From Streptococcus cristatus (GTDB taxonomy: Bacteria; Bacillota; Bacilli; Lactobacillales; Streptococcaceae): a stretch of 46,542 bases of DNA. The DNA is taken from positions 338 through 46,879 of the forward strand of contig NZ_RJPR01000008.1 in the NCBI RefSeq assembly GCF_003943465.1. Direction: 5' to 3'. The translations under genes were made by a program, and so were the position numbers. The notes below the pieces were generated by a model, which worked only from the letters and a program-made list of their open reading frames with translations, was not told the DNA's origin and made no database searches. Shown in pieces: positions 8,949 through 16,551 of the stretch (positions are counted from its first letter, which is position 1; each line of letters opens with the position of its first letter).

Positions 8949-10220
8949 TAGATAGTCTTTCAATTTTTCCAGATTTTCCTTTAAATCATCAAACCGTAGC
9001 TTAGCATAGTGGTAGGGGCAGGTTTGAATGTAGCTGCTTTCGAAAAAGTCCAGCGGAAGCTTGCTATGTTTGAGGGAGCTGACTGAGGAGAGGAGCTGGA
9101 GATCAAAAATCACGCCATCGGTTGTCAACTGGTGGGGCAGAGGGAAATGAATAGAGTCCAAGAGGTTTTGTGCCTTATTTTTTTCAGCTTCCAGTTGGTT
9201 CAATAATGCCAGACGATTTTTTTCAAACATCAGATTGTCAATATAGAGGGAGAGAGCCTTTTGCATGATGAGGTTGCTGTCGTAATCAACCGCTTTTTTA
9301 TAGGAAAGAAAGGTTTCTCGAATCTTAGGTGGCAGAGCCAAGGCTGTGATGCGCAGGGCGGGAAAAAGGCTGGTGGAAAAAGACTTGATATAGAGAACAT
9401 GTTGGCTGTCATCTAGATAGTAAAAAGGCAGTTCTCGCTTACTATCAAAATCGGCCAGATAGTCGTCTTCAACGATATAGACATCATAACGCTCAGCAAG
9501 GGCAAGGATTTCTTCCTTTTCCTGACGGCTGTAGGAATGTCCTAGTGGATAGTGGAAACGGGGAATCGTATAGAAAAACTTGATTTGCCCTGTTTGAAAA
9601 ATCCTTTCTAACTCTTTCAGGTCAATCCCAGACGGCTTACGCTCAATGGTCTCATAAGATAGTTTCTGATTTAGCAGTAAATCATTGATTCGGTGGTAGG
9701 TTGGTTGCTCAACCAGAATGGTCTCTTTACCATTGGGGAAATCAATTTGAGAGAGAATGTAGAGGGCTTGTTGGGTACCGGAAGTCAGAATCAGATTGTT
9801 TGCAGAAGTGTAGACTGCGGAGTCCAAGAGCAAGCGCTGGACTGACTGTCGCAACTCCTCCAGTCCTTCTTGCTGAGAATAGTAGTTGAAAAGATAGTTT
9901 TCCCGACCAATCAGTGTTTCATTGACACACAGGCGGAAGTCTTCGTAGGCTTGGTAGCGGTCGTCTGTCACAGCCAGTTCGATATCTTCCTTTTTATTTT
10001 GGTCATTTTCCAAGACATAGTAGCCGCTCTTAGGCACGGCATAAATGTACTTCTGATAACGAAGCTCAATCAAGGCCTTCTGGGCAGTATCCTTGCTGCA
10101 ATGGTAGCGGTCTGCCAGCTTGCGGACGGAGGGAACCTTTTGCCCTCTAGTAAGTCTTCCCTTGTCAATGTCCCTAATAATTTTATCCATGATGATTTGG
10201 TATTTAGCTTTTTCTGCCAT
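8937..10220 (-). CDS. MocR-type GntR transcriptional regulator with aminotransferase-like domain lacking the PLP lysine
   Basis: The protein has 427 residues. Residues 1-75 form a GntR winged helix (QKVPSVRKLADRYHCSKDTA). The rest is a fold-type I aminotransferase domain with TSGTQQAL, VEQPTYHRI, a proline-bearing IPRFHYPLGHS loop, VEDDYLADFDS and a C-terminal arginine in KLRFDD. In most MocR proteins the PLP aldimine lysine lies in a SFSKxLxP-type motif. Here the motif reads SFSTSLFP, with Thr283 where Lys is expected (codon ACC at 9374-9372). The nearest lysine is K279. Covalent PLP binding may therefore be lost. The gene is convergent with the exporter, so regulation of that exporter is possible but not shown. 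Confidence 0.87.
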   Translation of the reverse strand: MAEKAKYQIIMDKIIRDIDKGRLTRGQKVPSVRKLADRYHCSKDTAQKALIELRYQKYIYAVPKSGYYVLENDQNKKEDIELAVTDDRYQAYEDFRLCVNETLIGRENYLFNYYSQQEGLEELRQSVQRLLLDSAVYTSANNLILTSGTQQALYILSQIDFPNGKETILVEQPTYHRINDLLLNQKLSYETIERKPSGIDLKELERIFQTGQIKFFYTIPRFHYPLGHSYSRQEKEEILALAERYDVYIVEDDYLADFDSKRELPFYYLDDSQHVLYIKSFSTSLFPALRITALALPPKIRETFLSYKKAVDYDSNLIMQKALSLYIDNLMFEKNRLALLNQLEAEKNKAQNLLDSIHFPLPHQLTTDGVIFDLQLLSSVSSLKHSKLPLDFFESSYIQTCPYHYAKLRFDDLKENLEKLKDYLKKL

Positions 10221-10248
10221 TCTGTCCCCCTACAGATTTCTTTCTCTT

Positions 10249-10277
10249 ATTTTACCTTATTTCGAGGAAGTTGACAA
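10249..10277 (-). promoter_or_regulatory. Promoter of the MocR-like gene
   Basis: On the minus strand, TTGTCA (10277-10272), a 17-bp spacer and TAAAAT (10254-10249) precede an AGGGGGA ribosome site and the ATG at 10220. Confidence 0.8.
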
Positions 10278-10298
10278 TGTTTCTTGTTCATTTAAAAT

Positions 10299-10336
10299 AT
10301 AAAAACCAGCCTTGAATTTTCTTCAAAACTGGTTCA
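10299..10336 (-). terminator. Terminator of the niaX-niaR operon
   Basis: On the minus strand AACCAGTTTTGAA pairs with TTCAAGGCTGGTT, with one G-U, around a short loop. It is followed by TTTTTA. Confidence 0.85.
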
Positions 10337-10358
10337 ATCTAGAATATTATCCTTGTGC

Positions 10359-10871
10359 CTATTCTTGCAGAAAGCCCAGTGTAGCTAAGGCTTCCTCGAT
10401 ATAGTCTAAGTCCTGCTGAGAATCTGCCTCGATTAAATGGTAATGAATTCCATTTGTTAGCTCGGATAAGGCACGAAAATCGCTCTCTGAAATTTGCTCT
10501 AAAAATTGCTGCACATCACGACGGCAGGTCAATTTCAGATAGGTCTGGATTTCCCCATAGACAGGATGCTCAATCATGATATTTTGCACCCGTCCGCCAT
10601 TATCAACGATGGCCAAAAGTTCGGCCTCGATATCATCCGCCTTGTGTTTGAGTTTAAAAAGTCTGTGAAAATGAGCGGGCTGATTGCTTTCTTTATAGAG
10701 ATAGCCTCTATTGGTACTGATAATGGGATTTCCATCGGCTCGCAGCAGAGCAATATCCTGAACGATAATCTGACGAGTGACATGAAATTGTTCCGCCAAA
10801 AATTGTCCATTTAAAGGTTGTCGAGCTTCTTTTAAAAGCTCTAATAAATCATTTCTTCGTTTTTTTGTCAT
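10359..10871 (-). CDS. niaR: NiaR niacin-responsive repressor (HTH plus 3H domain)
   Basis: The protein has 170 residues from ATG 10871, which gives the family-like start MTKKRRNDLLELLKE. An in-frame TTG at 10889 would add six residues but offers no better ribosome site. The HTH_11 domain includes VTRQIIVQDIALLRADG. The C-terminal 3H domain shows its namesake histidines in HRLFKLKH, MIEHPVYGE and NGIHYHLIEA. NiaR represses niacin uptake and salvage genes when nicotinate is available, with a divalent metal bound by the 3H domain. It lies 38 bp downstream of niaX and is probably co-transcribed with it, forming a feedback loop through the operator at 11451-11468. Confidence 0.93.
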   Translation of the reverse strand: MTKKRRNDLLELLKEARQPLNGQFLAEQFHVTRQIIVQDIALLRADGNPIISTNRGYLYKESNQPAHFHRLFKLKHKADDIEAELLAIVDNGGRVQNIMIEHPVYGEIQTYLKLTCRRDVQQFLEQISESDFRALSELTNGIHYHLIEADSQQDLDYIEEALATLGFLQE

Positions 10872-10909
10872 AACTTCATTGTAAATCAAATCTCTAGAAG
10901 ATTCAAGAT

Positions 10910-11434
10910 TTAACGAATCTTTTTCAGAGCCTGATAGACAATTTTTGCAATGACAAAGTCAACCATACTGTGAATGATTGTTCCAAATCCAACTAAACCG
11001 AATAGAATATAGAAGGCATTCGCCGGATAGGCTGTTGTCGTATAAAAGAGAATGCAGACCACTACCTCGCCAAAAGCATGAATCAAGGCCAGGACGAAAT
11101 TAAATATCCAAGTCTTCTTCTGGCTGTCCAGTGTTTCAGGATGCTTTTGCAGGTAAAGAGCACCGATAGTCCCGAAGAGCAGGTGAGACAGAGCTCTCAG
11201 TGTGATGATGAAAGGAAGACTGGACATGGCAAATCCGATGGTAGAGCCGAGGACGACAATCACTGTCATGAGGGGCGAGATGAACATGGCCAGAAAGATA
11301 GCAACGTGACTAGCTAAAGTGAAGGAAGCGGGCGGAATGACAATCTTAATCGGCATAACCAGCGGGATAACAATGGCTAGGGCAGTCAAAAAAGCAGTCA
11401 ATGTCATAAACTGATTTTTAGATTTTGGTTTCAT
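10910..11434 (-). CDS. niaX: Niacin ECF transporter substrate-binding component NiaX
   Basis: The protein has 174 residues, very hydrophobic, with about six membrane spans, the size of ECF S components. Features include FMTLTAFLTALAIVIPLVMP at the N-terminus, the MPIKIVIPPASFTLASHVAIFLAMF segment and the loop HPETLDSQKK. Adjacency to niaR and a candidate NiaR operator over its promoter support niacin as substrate. The shared EcfA1/A2/T energising module is not in this window. The minus-strand ATG is preceded by AAAAGGAG. Confidence 0.9.
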   Translation of the reverse strand: MKPKSKNQFMTLTAFLTALAIVIPLVMPIKIVIPPASFTLASHVAIFLAMFISPLMTVIVVLGSTIGFAMSSLPFIITLRALSHLLFGTIGALYLQKHPETLDSQKKTWIFNFVLALIHAFGEVVVCILFYTTTAYPANAFYILFGLVGFGTIIHSMVDFVIAKIVYQALKKIR

Positions 11435-11450
11435 AATAAACTCCTTTTAT

Positions 11451-11468
11451 CTACTGTATATACACTAG
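11451..11468. promoter_or_regulatory. Candidate NiaR operator
   Basis: CTAnTGTATATACAnTAG is an 18-bp inverted repeat, perfect except for one symmetric mismatched pair. It covers the predicted transcription start of niaX on the minus strand. Its GTGT/ACA half-site character resembles streptococcal NiaR sites as I remember them. The palindrome and its position are seen; NiaR binding is inferred. Confidence 0.7.
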
Positions 11469-11469
11469 A

Positions 11470-11498
11470 ATAGTACATTGTTTTGTCACAAAAGTCAA
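11470..11498 (-). promoter_or_regulatory. niaX promoter
   Basis: On the minus strand, TTGACT (11498-11493), a 17-bp spacer and TACTAT (11475-11470) put the start site inside the palindromic operator at 11451-11468. Confidence 0.8.
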
Positions 11499-11535
11499 GG
11501 AAGTTTTTTGAAATAGGATGATTTTCTGGACTTAT

Positions 11536-11564
11536 TTGTCAAATAAGATAAAATATCGTATAAT
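11536..11564 (+). promoter_or_regulatory. Promoter of yjdM and Pr6Pr genes
   Basis: TTGTCA (11536-11541), a 17-bp spacer and TATAAT (11559-11564). The leader of about 70 nt to the ATG contains a weak ATTCAG/CTGAAT pairing. Confidence 0.85.
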
Positions 11565-11642
11565 AAGACGGTAAAATATGGATGCCATTCAGGTTCTGTT
11601 CTTTTTCTGAATGTCTATCCGCCTATAAGGAGAAATGATTTA

Positions 11643-11981
11643 ATGAATAATTTGCCAAATTGCCCAAAATGTAACTCAGAATACGTTTATGAAGATGGTG
11701 TTCTTTTAGTTTGCCCAGAATGTGCCTACGAATGGGATCCAGCAGAAGTTGCAGCAGGAGAAGCTGGTCCAGTGGCTATTGATGCGAACGGAAACCAGTT
11801 GGCCGATGGGGATACAGTTACCTTAATCAAGGACTTGAAAGTTAAAGGTGCCCCTAAGGATCTCAAACAAGGAACGCGCGTGAAAAATATCCGCATCGTC
11901 GAAGGAGACCACAATATTGACTGTAAGATTGACGGATTTGGCGCTATGAAGCTCAAGTCAGAATTTGTCAAGAAAATCTGA
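11643..11981 (+). CDS. yjdM: YjdM/PhnA family zinc-ribbon protein
   Basis: The protein has 112 residues. The N-terminal zinc ribbon shows CPKC (residues 7-10) and CPEC (24-27). The C-terminal PhnA domain carries [23 protein letters not shown], ending in the typical [19 protein letters not shown]. The old name alkylphosphonate utilisation protein PhnA is not supported by function, and its real role is unknown. It is a small cytosolic protein. AAGGAG lies 10 bases before the ATG, a slightly long spacing. It is followed after 8 bp by a membrane protein gene. Confidence 0.92.
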   Translation: MNNLPNCPKCNSEYVYEDGVLLVCPECAYEWDPAEVAAGEAGPVAIDANGNQLADGDTVTLIKDLKVKGAPKDLKQGTRVKNIRIVEGDHNIDCKIDGFGAMKLKSEFVKKI

Positions 11982-11989
11982 GAAGCGCT

Positions 11990-12619
11990 ATGAATAAAAA
12001 AATAATTCTTTCTTATCGCCTTCTTCTTCTGGTTTTAGCTTTTGTCGGAGTCTATCTGGAAATTGCTAAACTTGGCGTAGGAATGCTGATGTACTACACG
12101 GTCTTGTCTAATCTTCTGGTTCTGTTATTTACCGCTTATCTTATTTTTAGGATGTGGACAGATAATAATTGGGAGAGTTCCAAGCTGTTGCGCGTGAAGG
12201 GCGGCGTGACCATGTGTATCATGATTACCTGCGTCGTCTATCACTTACTCCTAGCTCCGATTGCGACCGATTTTTATCGTTTGGAAAATTTCCTTTGCCA
12301 TTATATTGTGCCTCTCATGTTTTTCTTTGATACTCTTGTATTTGATAAAACTCTGCAGTATCGTTGGTTTGATCCCATTTCTTGGACAAGTGTTCCACTG
12401 ATTTACATGATTTTTGCCCTTATAAACGGTTTTTTCTTGAAAATTGATATTCCGAATGCCAAGGATAAACCCTTTCCCTACTTTTTCTTGAATGTCTATG
12501 AATACAAATGGCCTTATGTCATCAAGATGTGCTTGATTATCTTTGTGGCCTATCTAGTCTTCGGTTATATTTTTTACGGAATCAAATCTATCTCATTTTC
12601 AAAGAGGCAGAAAGCTTAG
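11990..12619 (+). CDS. Pr6Pr family integral membrane protein
   Basis: The protein has 209 residues with about six hydrophobic spans (roughly 5-25, 33-53, 75-95, 103-120, 133-150 and 177-197). Motifs fit Pr6Pr proteins: YYTVLSNLL after the first span, VVYHLLLAP, ENFLCHYIVPLMFFFDTLVFD and YFFLNVYEYKWPYVI. The family is predicted to be a membrane protein of unknown function. It probably forms a two-gene unit with yjdM. A MITE-like element begins 17 bp after the stop and may have replaced the native terminator. Confidence 0.82.
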   Translation: MNKKIILSYRLLLLVLAFVGVYLEIAKLGVGMLMYYTVLSNLLVLLFTAYLIFRMWTDNNWESSKLLRVKGGVTMCIMITCVVYHLLLAPIATDFYRLENFLCHYIVPLMFFFDTLVFDKTLQYRWFDPISWTSVPLIYMIFALINGFFLKIDIPNAKDKPFPYFFLNVYEYKWPYVIKMCLIIFVAYLVFGYIFYGIKSISFSKRQKA

Positions 12620-12635
12620 ATAGTTATATAGGAGA

Positions 12636-12812
12636 TGAGAGTGGAACAAAAGTCCTAGCATATCAATTGTCTTTGGATCGTCGAGCCAAACGCAGTGGTT
12701 GAGTGGGCTCTACTACGCTGATTTCATCAGCTTTTACAGCCCTACTCAACTGTGCGGAGGTGGGACGACGAAATCGAATTCTAACGAATTACCGATTTCT
12801 GTCCCACTCTCA
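12636..12812. repeat. MITE-like intergenic element with terminal inverted repeats
   Basis: The element is 177 bp, bounded by TGAGAGTGGAACA (12636-12648) and TGTCCCACTCTCA (12800-12812), inverted with one mismatch. Two internal inverted pairs are visible: GTTGAGTGGGC with GCCCTACTCAAC, and GAAATCG with CGATTTC, giving a branched, cloverleaf-like RNA or cruciform. It has no coding capacity. It looks like a short non-autonomous streptococcal intergenic repeat, but a second copy is not present here and I cannot name the family. It may also act as a terminator for the gene to the left. Confidence 0.7.
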
Positions 12813-12862
12813 TTTTGTTGAAAAAAGATGACGCTTTATCATGAAAAAAGTTTATTTTTTTC

Positions 12863-12891
12863 TTGAAATGGAATTAAAATTGTGGTATAGT
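12863..12891 (+). promoter_or_regulatory. pyr operon promoter
   Basis: TTGAAA (12863-12868), a 17-bp spacer ending in TGG, and TATAGT (12886-12891). Start is near 12898, giving a leader of about 157 nt. Confidence 0.8.
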
Positions 12892-12897
12892 TATAAA

Positions 12898-13040
12898 CAA
12901 TTAAATAGTCCTTTAATTCTATCCAGAGAGATAGGCAAGGAGCAAAGTAAAAATGATAGGTGGAGTGTGACAAGTGCGTCTTGTTTAAGCCTATCTCTAT
13001 TTTCTGAGATCTCCTTGCAAAAGGAGGCTTTTTTAATATT
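12898..13040 (+). promoter_or_regulatory. PyrR-binding attenuator leader
   Basis: The leader holds ATCCAGAGAG (12921-12930), the core of the PyrR binding loop. AGAGATAGGC (12927-12936) pairs perfectly with GCCTATCTCT (12989-12998). CAAGGAG (12936-12942) can instead pair with CTCCTTG (13011-13017), the 5' arm of the terminator CTCCTT/AAGGAG (13011-13026) that is followed by a run of T. These mutually exclusive folds match PyrR attenuation: UMP-bound PyrR favours the terminator. Assigning antiterminator and anti-antiterminator to individual stems is inference. Confidence 0.85.
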
Positions 13041-13054
13041 TTCAGGAGGTTTAG

Positions 13055-13582
13055 ATGAAGACAAAGGAAGTTGTCGATGAGATCACTATGAATCGTGCCA
13101 TCACGCGAATCACCTATGAAATCATCGAGCGCAACAAGGATTTAAGCCAAATCGTTTTGGCAGGCATTAAGACCAGAGGGGTTTTCATTGCCAAGCGGAT
13201 CCAGCAAAGACTGGCTCAGCTAGAGAAAATTGAGATTCCAGTTTGTGAAGTGGATACAAAGCCCTTCCGAGACGACATCAAGGTCAAGGAAGACACGACA
13301 GTGATTCCAGTTGAGATTACTGACCGCGAAGTGATTCTCGTCGACGATGTGCTCTATACAGGCCGAACCATCCGTGCAGCCATTGATAATCTTGTCAGCA
13401 ATGGGCGGCCATCACGCGTTAGTCTCGCCGTTCTAGTGGACCGTGGGCACCGTGAGCTGCCGATTCGAGCAGACTATGTTGGCAAAAATATTCCAACGAG
13501 CCGCCGAGAAGAGATTATTGTTGAAATGACTGAAAAAGATGGTCAGGACCGAGTTCTGATCGTAGAGGAGGAGACAAGATGA
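13055..13582 (+). CDS. pyrR: PyrR bifunctional pyr attenuation regulator / uracil phosphoribosyltransferase
   Basis: The protein has 175 residues, family length. The PRPP-binding motif [13 protein letters not shown] is at 93-105. Basic stretches such as [10 protein letters not shown] (39-48) and the [10 protein letters not shown] end fit the RNA-binding PyrR subclass. It binds pyr leader RNA in response to UMP and has weak uracil phosphoribosyltransferase activity. CAGGAGG precedes the ATG, just after the attenuator it should act on. Its stop overlaps the next start by 4 bp. Confidence 0.97.
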   Translation: MKTKEVVDEITMNRAITRITYEIIERNKDLSQIVLAGIKTRGVFIAKRIQQRLAQLEKIEIPVCEVDTKPFRDDIKVKEDTTVIPVEITDREVILVDDVLYTGRTIRAAIDNLVSNGRPSRVSLAVLVDRGHRELPIRADYVGKNIPTSRREEIIVEMTEKDGQDRVLIVEEETR

Positions 13583-14859
13583 GTCAAGAAGTTAAATACG
13601 ATGTCCATGATATGCCAAAACCTGGTTTACTCTTAGGACTTTCATTCCAGCATTTATTCGCCATGTTTGGTGCGACGGTGTTGGTTCCGATTCTGGTGGG
13701 AATTGATCCAGCGGTAGCCCTGTTTTCAAGTGGTTTGGGAACGCTGGCCCACTTGACAGTGACCAAGTACAAAATCCCTGCTTATATGGGTTCCAGCTTT
13801 GCTTATATCGCTGCCATGCAAATCCTAATGAAGACAGATGGGATTGCTGCGGTTGCGCAAGGTGCTATCACGGGAGGTTTGGTCTACTTCATCGTAGCCC
13901 TCATTGTGAAATTCGCAGGCAACGCTTGGATTGATAAGATTTTGCCGCCAGTAGTGGTCGGGCCGATCATCATGGTGATTGGTCTGAGTCTAGCGGGTAC
14001 AGCCGTTGGCGATGTGATGTATAAAACCGTTGGAGACCAAAAGGTCTACGACATCACCTACTTTGCTATCGGGATGGTAACCCTCCTCTGTGTCATTCTC
14101 TTTAACATCTACGGTAAGAAAATAGTTGGTATTATTCCAGTTCTGCTGGGCTTGATTGTTGGCTATATCTTCGCTCTGATTGTCGGAGCGGTGACAGGTC
14201 AGGAGATTATCTCTTTTGTCAACGTGACAAAAGCTTCATGGTTCCATGTCCCGCCAATGAATCTTCCGTTTATAGATTATGATTTTAAATTATATCCAAG
14301 TGCAATCCTAACAATGGCACCGATCGCCTTTGTAACGATGACAGAGCACTTTGGACATGTTATGGTTCTGAATAGCTTGACAGGCAAGGATTTCTTTAAA
14401 GAGCCTGGTTTAGATAAGACTTTAGCTGGAGATGGTCTGGCTCAGGTCATCGCGGGTATCTTTGGTGCTCCGCCAGTGACCAGCTACGGTGAAAATATCG
14501 GGGTGATGGCGCTCAATAAAATCTACAGTGTTTATGTGATTGCTGGTGCTGCTGTATTGGCGATTATTATGAGTTTTGTCGGGAAAGTATCCGCCCTGCT
14601 CCAATCAATTCCAAGTCCAGTCTTGGGAGGTATTTCCATCGCCCTCTTCGGGGTAATTGCTTCCAGTGGTTTGAAAATTCTGATTGAAGCGCAAACCAAT
14701 TTTGACAACAAAAAGAACCTGCTGATTGCTAGTGTCGTTCTGGTATCTGGTATCGGTGGTCTGACCCTGCAACTATCAGGTCTGCAAGTTTCAGGAGTTG
14801 CCTTGTCAACTGTTCTGGGAATTGCCCTCTACCTCATCCTGCCAGAACCTAAAAATTAG
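13579..14859 (+). CDS. pyrP: Uracil permease (NCS2 family)
   Basis: The protein has 426 residues with 12-14 hydrophobic spans. The NCS2 opening [20 protein letters not shown] (17-36) is clear. Transport-core motifs include the helix-8 glutamate in [19 protein letters not shown] and [13 protein letters not shown] in the segment carrying the second substrate glutamate. It imports uracil with protons. It is co-transcribed with pyrR (ATGA overlap) and under PyrR control, so uracil uptake is shut down when UMP is high. Confidence 0.96.
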   Translation: MSQEVKYDVHDMPKPGLLLGLSFQHLFAMFGATVLVPILVGIDPAVALFSSGLGTLAHLTVTKYKIPAYMGSSFAYIAAMQILMKTDGIAAVAQGAITGGLVYFIVALIVKFAGNAWIDKILPPVVVGPIIMVIGLSLAGTAVGDVMYKTVGDQKVYDITYFAIGMVTLLCVILFNIYGKKIVGIIPVLLGLIVGYIFALIVGAVTGQEIISFVNVTKASWFHVPPMNLPFIDYDFKLYPSAILTMAPIAFVTMTEHFGHVMVLNSLTGKDFFKEPGLDKTLAGDGLAQVIAGIFGAPPVTSYGENIGVMALNKIYSVYVIAGAAVLAIIMSFVGKVSALLQSIPSPVLGGISIALFGVIASSGLKILIEAQTNFDNKKNLLIASVVLVSGIGGLTLQLSGLQVSGVALSTVLGIALYLILPEPKN

Positions 14860-14915
14860 GCTGACGAGATTGCTACATTTGTCCAAAGTTTTTAATAAAA
14901 AAGGAGTATAACATC

Positions 14916-15833
14916 ATGTCATCAAATCAAATCGCACTTAAAAATCTTGTATCTATGGAACACCTTACGAACGAAGAAGTAATGGCTTTGATCAAGCGCG
15001 GGATTGAATTTAAAAACGGCGCAAAGGTTCATTATGATGAGCAGCATATCGTTGCAAACCTCTTCTTTGAATCTTCAACTCGGACTCACAAGGCTTTTGA
15101 AGTAGCAGAATTAAAACTTGGATGCGACCTGCTTGACTTTGATGTCAAGACAAGCTCAGTCAACAAGGGAGAAACCTTGTACGACACGATTTTGACTATG
15201 TCAGCTCTCGGTGTAGATGTCTGTGTCATCCGTCACCCTGAGGTGGATTACTATAAAGAATTGATCGAAAGCCCAACGATTACAACTTCTATCGTAAATG
15301 GTGGTGATGGTTCTGGTCAGCATCCGAGCCAAAGTTTGCTTGACTTGATGACAATTTACCAAGAATTCGGTCATTTTGATGGTTTGAAAGTAGCTATCGC
15401 TGGTGACCTTGATCACTCTCGTGTAGCCAAGTCTAATATGCAAATCTTGAAACGTCTTGGTGCCGAGCTCTTCTTTGCTGGTCCAGATGAGTGGAGAAGT
15501 GCGGAGTTTGCTGACTATGGTAAGTTCGTAACCATTGATGAAGTGATTGACCAAGTGGACGTGATGATGTTCCTTCGTGTGCAGCATGAGCGCCATGACT
15601 ACAACTCTATTTTCTCTAAGGAAAATTATCATAAACTCCATGGTTTGACGCAAGAGCGCTATGACCGTATGAAGGATACCGCTATCCTGATGCACCCAGC
15701 GCCTGTCAATCGCGATGTAGAAATTGCAGACTATTTGGTTGAAGCTCCAAAATCTCGAATTGTAGCACAAATGACAAATGGCGTCTTTGTCAGAATGGCT
15801 ATCATTGAGGCTGTTCTCAAAGGACGCAACTAA
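14916..15833 (+). CDS. pyrB: Aspartate carbamoyltransferase catalytic subunit
   Basis: The protein has 305 residues, the usual catalytic-chain length. Carbamoyl-phosphate binding motif SSTRT is at 53-57, HPSQ at 136-139, and HPAPVNRD lies near the C-terminus. It makes N-carbamoyl-L-aspartate in de novo pyrimidine synthesis. AAAAAGGAG precedes the start. In pneumococcus and many relatives carA and carB follow directly. Here a terminator and convergent genes follow, so the carbamoyl-phosphate synthase genes must be elsewhere or absent. Confidence 0.97.
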   Translation: MSSNQIALKNLVSMEHLTNEEVMALIKRGIEFKNGAKVHYDEQHIVANLFFESSTRTHKAFEVAELKLGCDLLDFDVKTSSVNKGETLYDTILTMSALGVDVCVIRHPEVDYYKELIESPTITTSIVNGGDGSGQHPSQSLLDLMTIYQEFGHFDGLKVAIAGDLDHSRVAKSNMQILKRLGAELFFAGPDEWRSAEFADYGKFVTIDEVIDQVDVMMFLRVQHERHDYNSIFSKENYHKLHGLTQERYDRMKDTAILMHPAPVNRDVEIADYLVEAPKSRIVAQMTNGVFVRMAIIEAVLKGRN

Positions 15834-15849
15834 TCTCAAATGTAGCTTG

Positions 15850-15894
15850 GGAGTAGGATTGGACTCAAGAAGGGTCTGGCTACTCCTTTTTTTA
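15850..15894 (+). terminator. pyr operon terminator
   Basis: GGAGTAG pairs with CTACTCC around a loop that can itself pair further, followed by seven T. Confidence 0.88.
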
Positions 15895-15931
15895 TAACTT
15901 AACATTAAAGACGGATAAAAGACAAATGTTA

Positions 15932-15982
15932 AAATCAAAAGAACTACTCGAAATTATGTTTTTTGAGTAGTTCTTTTGATTT
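15932..15982. terminator. Strong bidirectional terminator before the ECF gene
   Basis: A perfect 18-bp inverted repeat (15932-15949 with 15965-15982) rich in A on the left and T on the right, around a 15-nt loop. The stop codon of the minus-strand ECF gene is at its right edge. It terminates that operon and backs up the pyr terminator. Confidence 0.9.
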
Positions 15983-16547
15983 ATGCATTGCTGGATTTTA
16001 CAAAGATTCTTGGGATGGCTTTTTTGAGTTGTGGGATGAAGATGAGACTGACCCCAATAACGATGAGTCGGTCTGCATAGTCGGTCAGGGCTTGGACAAT
16101 GATGGTACTGGTGACCAGATCTAGGCCTAAGCCATGTAAGCCCTGAACGATGATGCTGGAACCGCTTGGAGTAATTCCTTTGAAGACAATGACAGTAATC
16201 AGAGAGGCCAAAGCAGTAGCTGGCAGGGAAACTAAAAATGTTTTCCAGAGGAGGTTTAGTCTTGGTTTTGAATCAGCAGTGAAAAAGACTGAGACGAGCA
16301 GGGCCAAAAGAATGGCTACTGGAGAGAAATAAATAGCAGAAATGTCTGTTGTAAAAGCACTAATGAGAGCGCTGGCAACCGCAGTTCCTACTCCCCAAAT
16401 AGGTCCTAAAACGAGGCTGGCTAATATCGTTCCAAAAGTATCCAAATAAACAGGAAGTTTTAGAAAAAGAGCGATGTTGGCACCGACATAGTTTAGAGCG
16501 ATGCAGATAGCTGTAAATGTGATGATAAATGGTGATGTTTTTTTCAT
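15981..16547 (-). CDS. ECF transporter S component (COG4720-like), substrate unassigned
   Basis: The protein has 188 residues with five or six membrane spans. It carries S-component-like sequence LPVYLDTFGTILASLVLGP and WGVGTAVASALISAF, with a polar HGLGLDLVTS loop. It starts 4 bp after the stop of the nucleoside hydrolase gene, so the two are co-transcribed. Nucleosides or nucleobases are the natural guess for substrate. That rests on the neighbour, not on residues I can identify. The energising EcfA/T genes are not in the window. Confidence 0.8.
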   Translation of the reverse strand: MKKTSPFIITFTAICIALNYVGANIALFLKLPVYLDTFGTILASLVLGPIWGVGTAVASALISAFTTDISAIYFSPVAILLALLVSVFFTADSKPRLNLLWKTFLVSLPATALASLITVIVFKGITPSGSSIIVQGLHGLGLDLVTSTIIVQALTDYADRLIVIGVSLIFIPQLKKAIPRIFVKSSNA

Positions 16548-16551
16548 AATC

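Noticed and set aside
10872..10889. TTG start for niaR at 10889
   Set aside because: It adds six residues unlike the family start, with no better ribosome site; ATG 10871 preferred.
12841..13080. 79-codon frame running through the pyr leader
   Set aside because: It covers the promoter, PyrR element and terminator; the product has no family features.
15201..15938. 245-codon minus-strand frame opposite pyrB
   Set aside because: It is a shadow of a strongly conserved enzyme gene and runs through its terminator.
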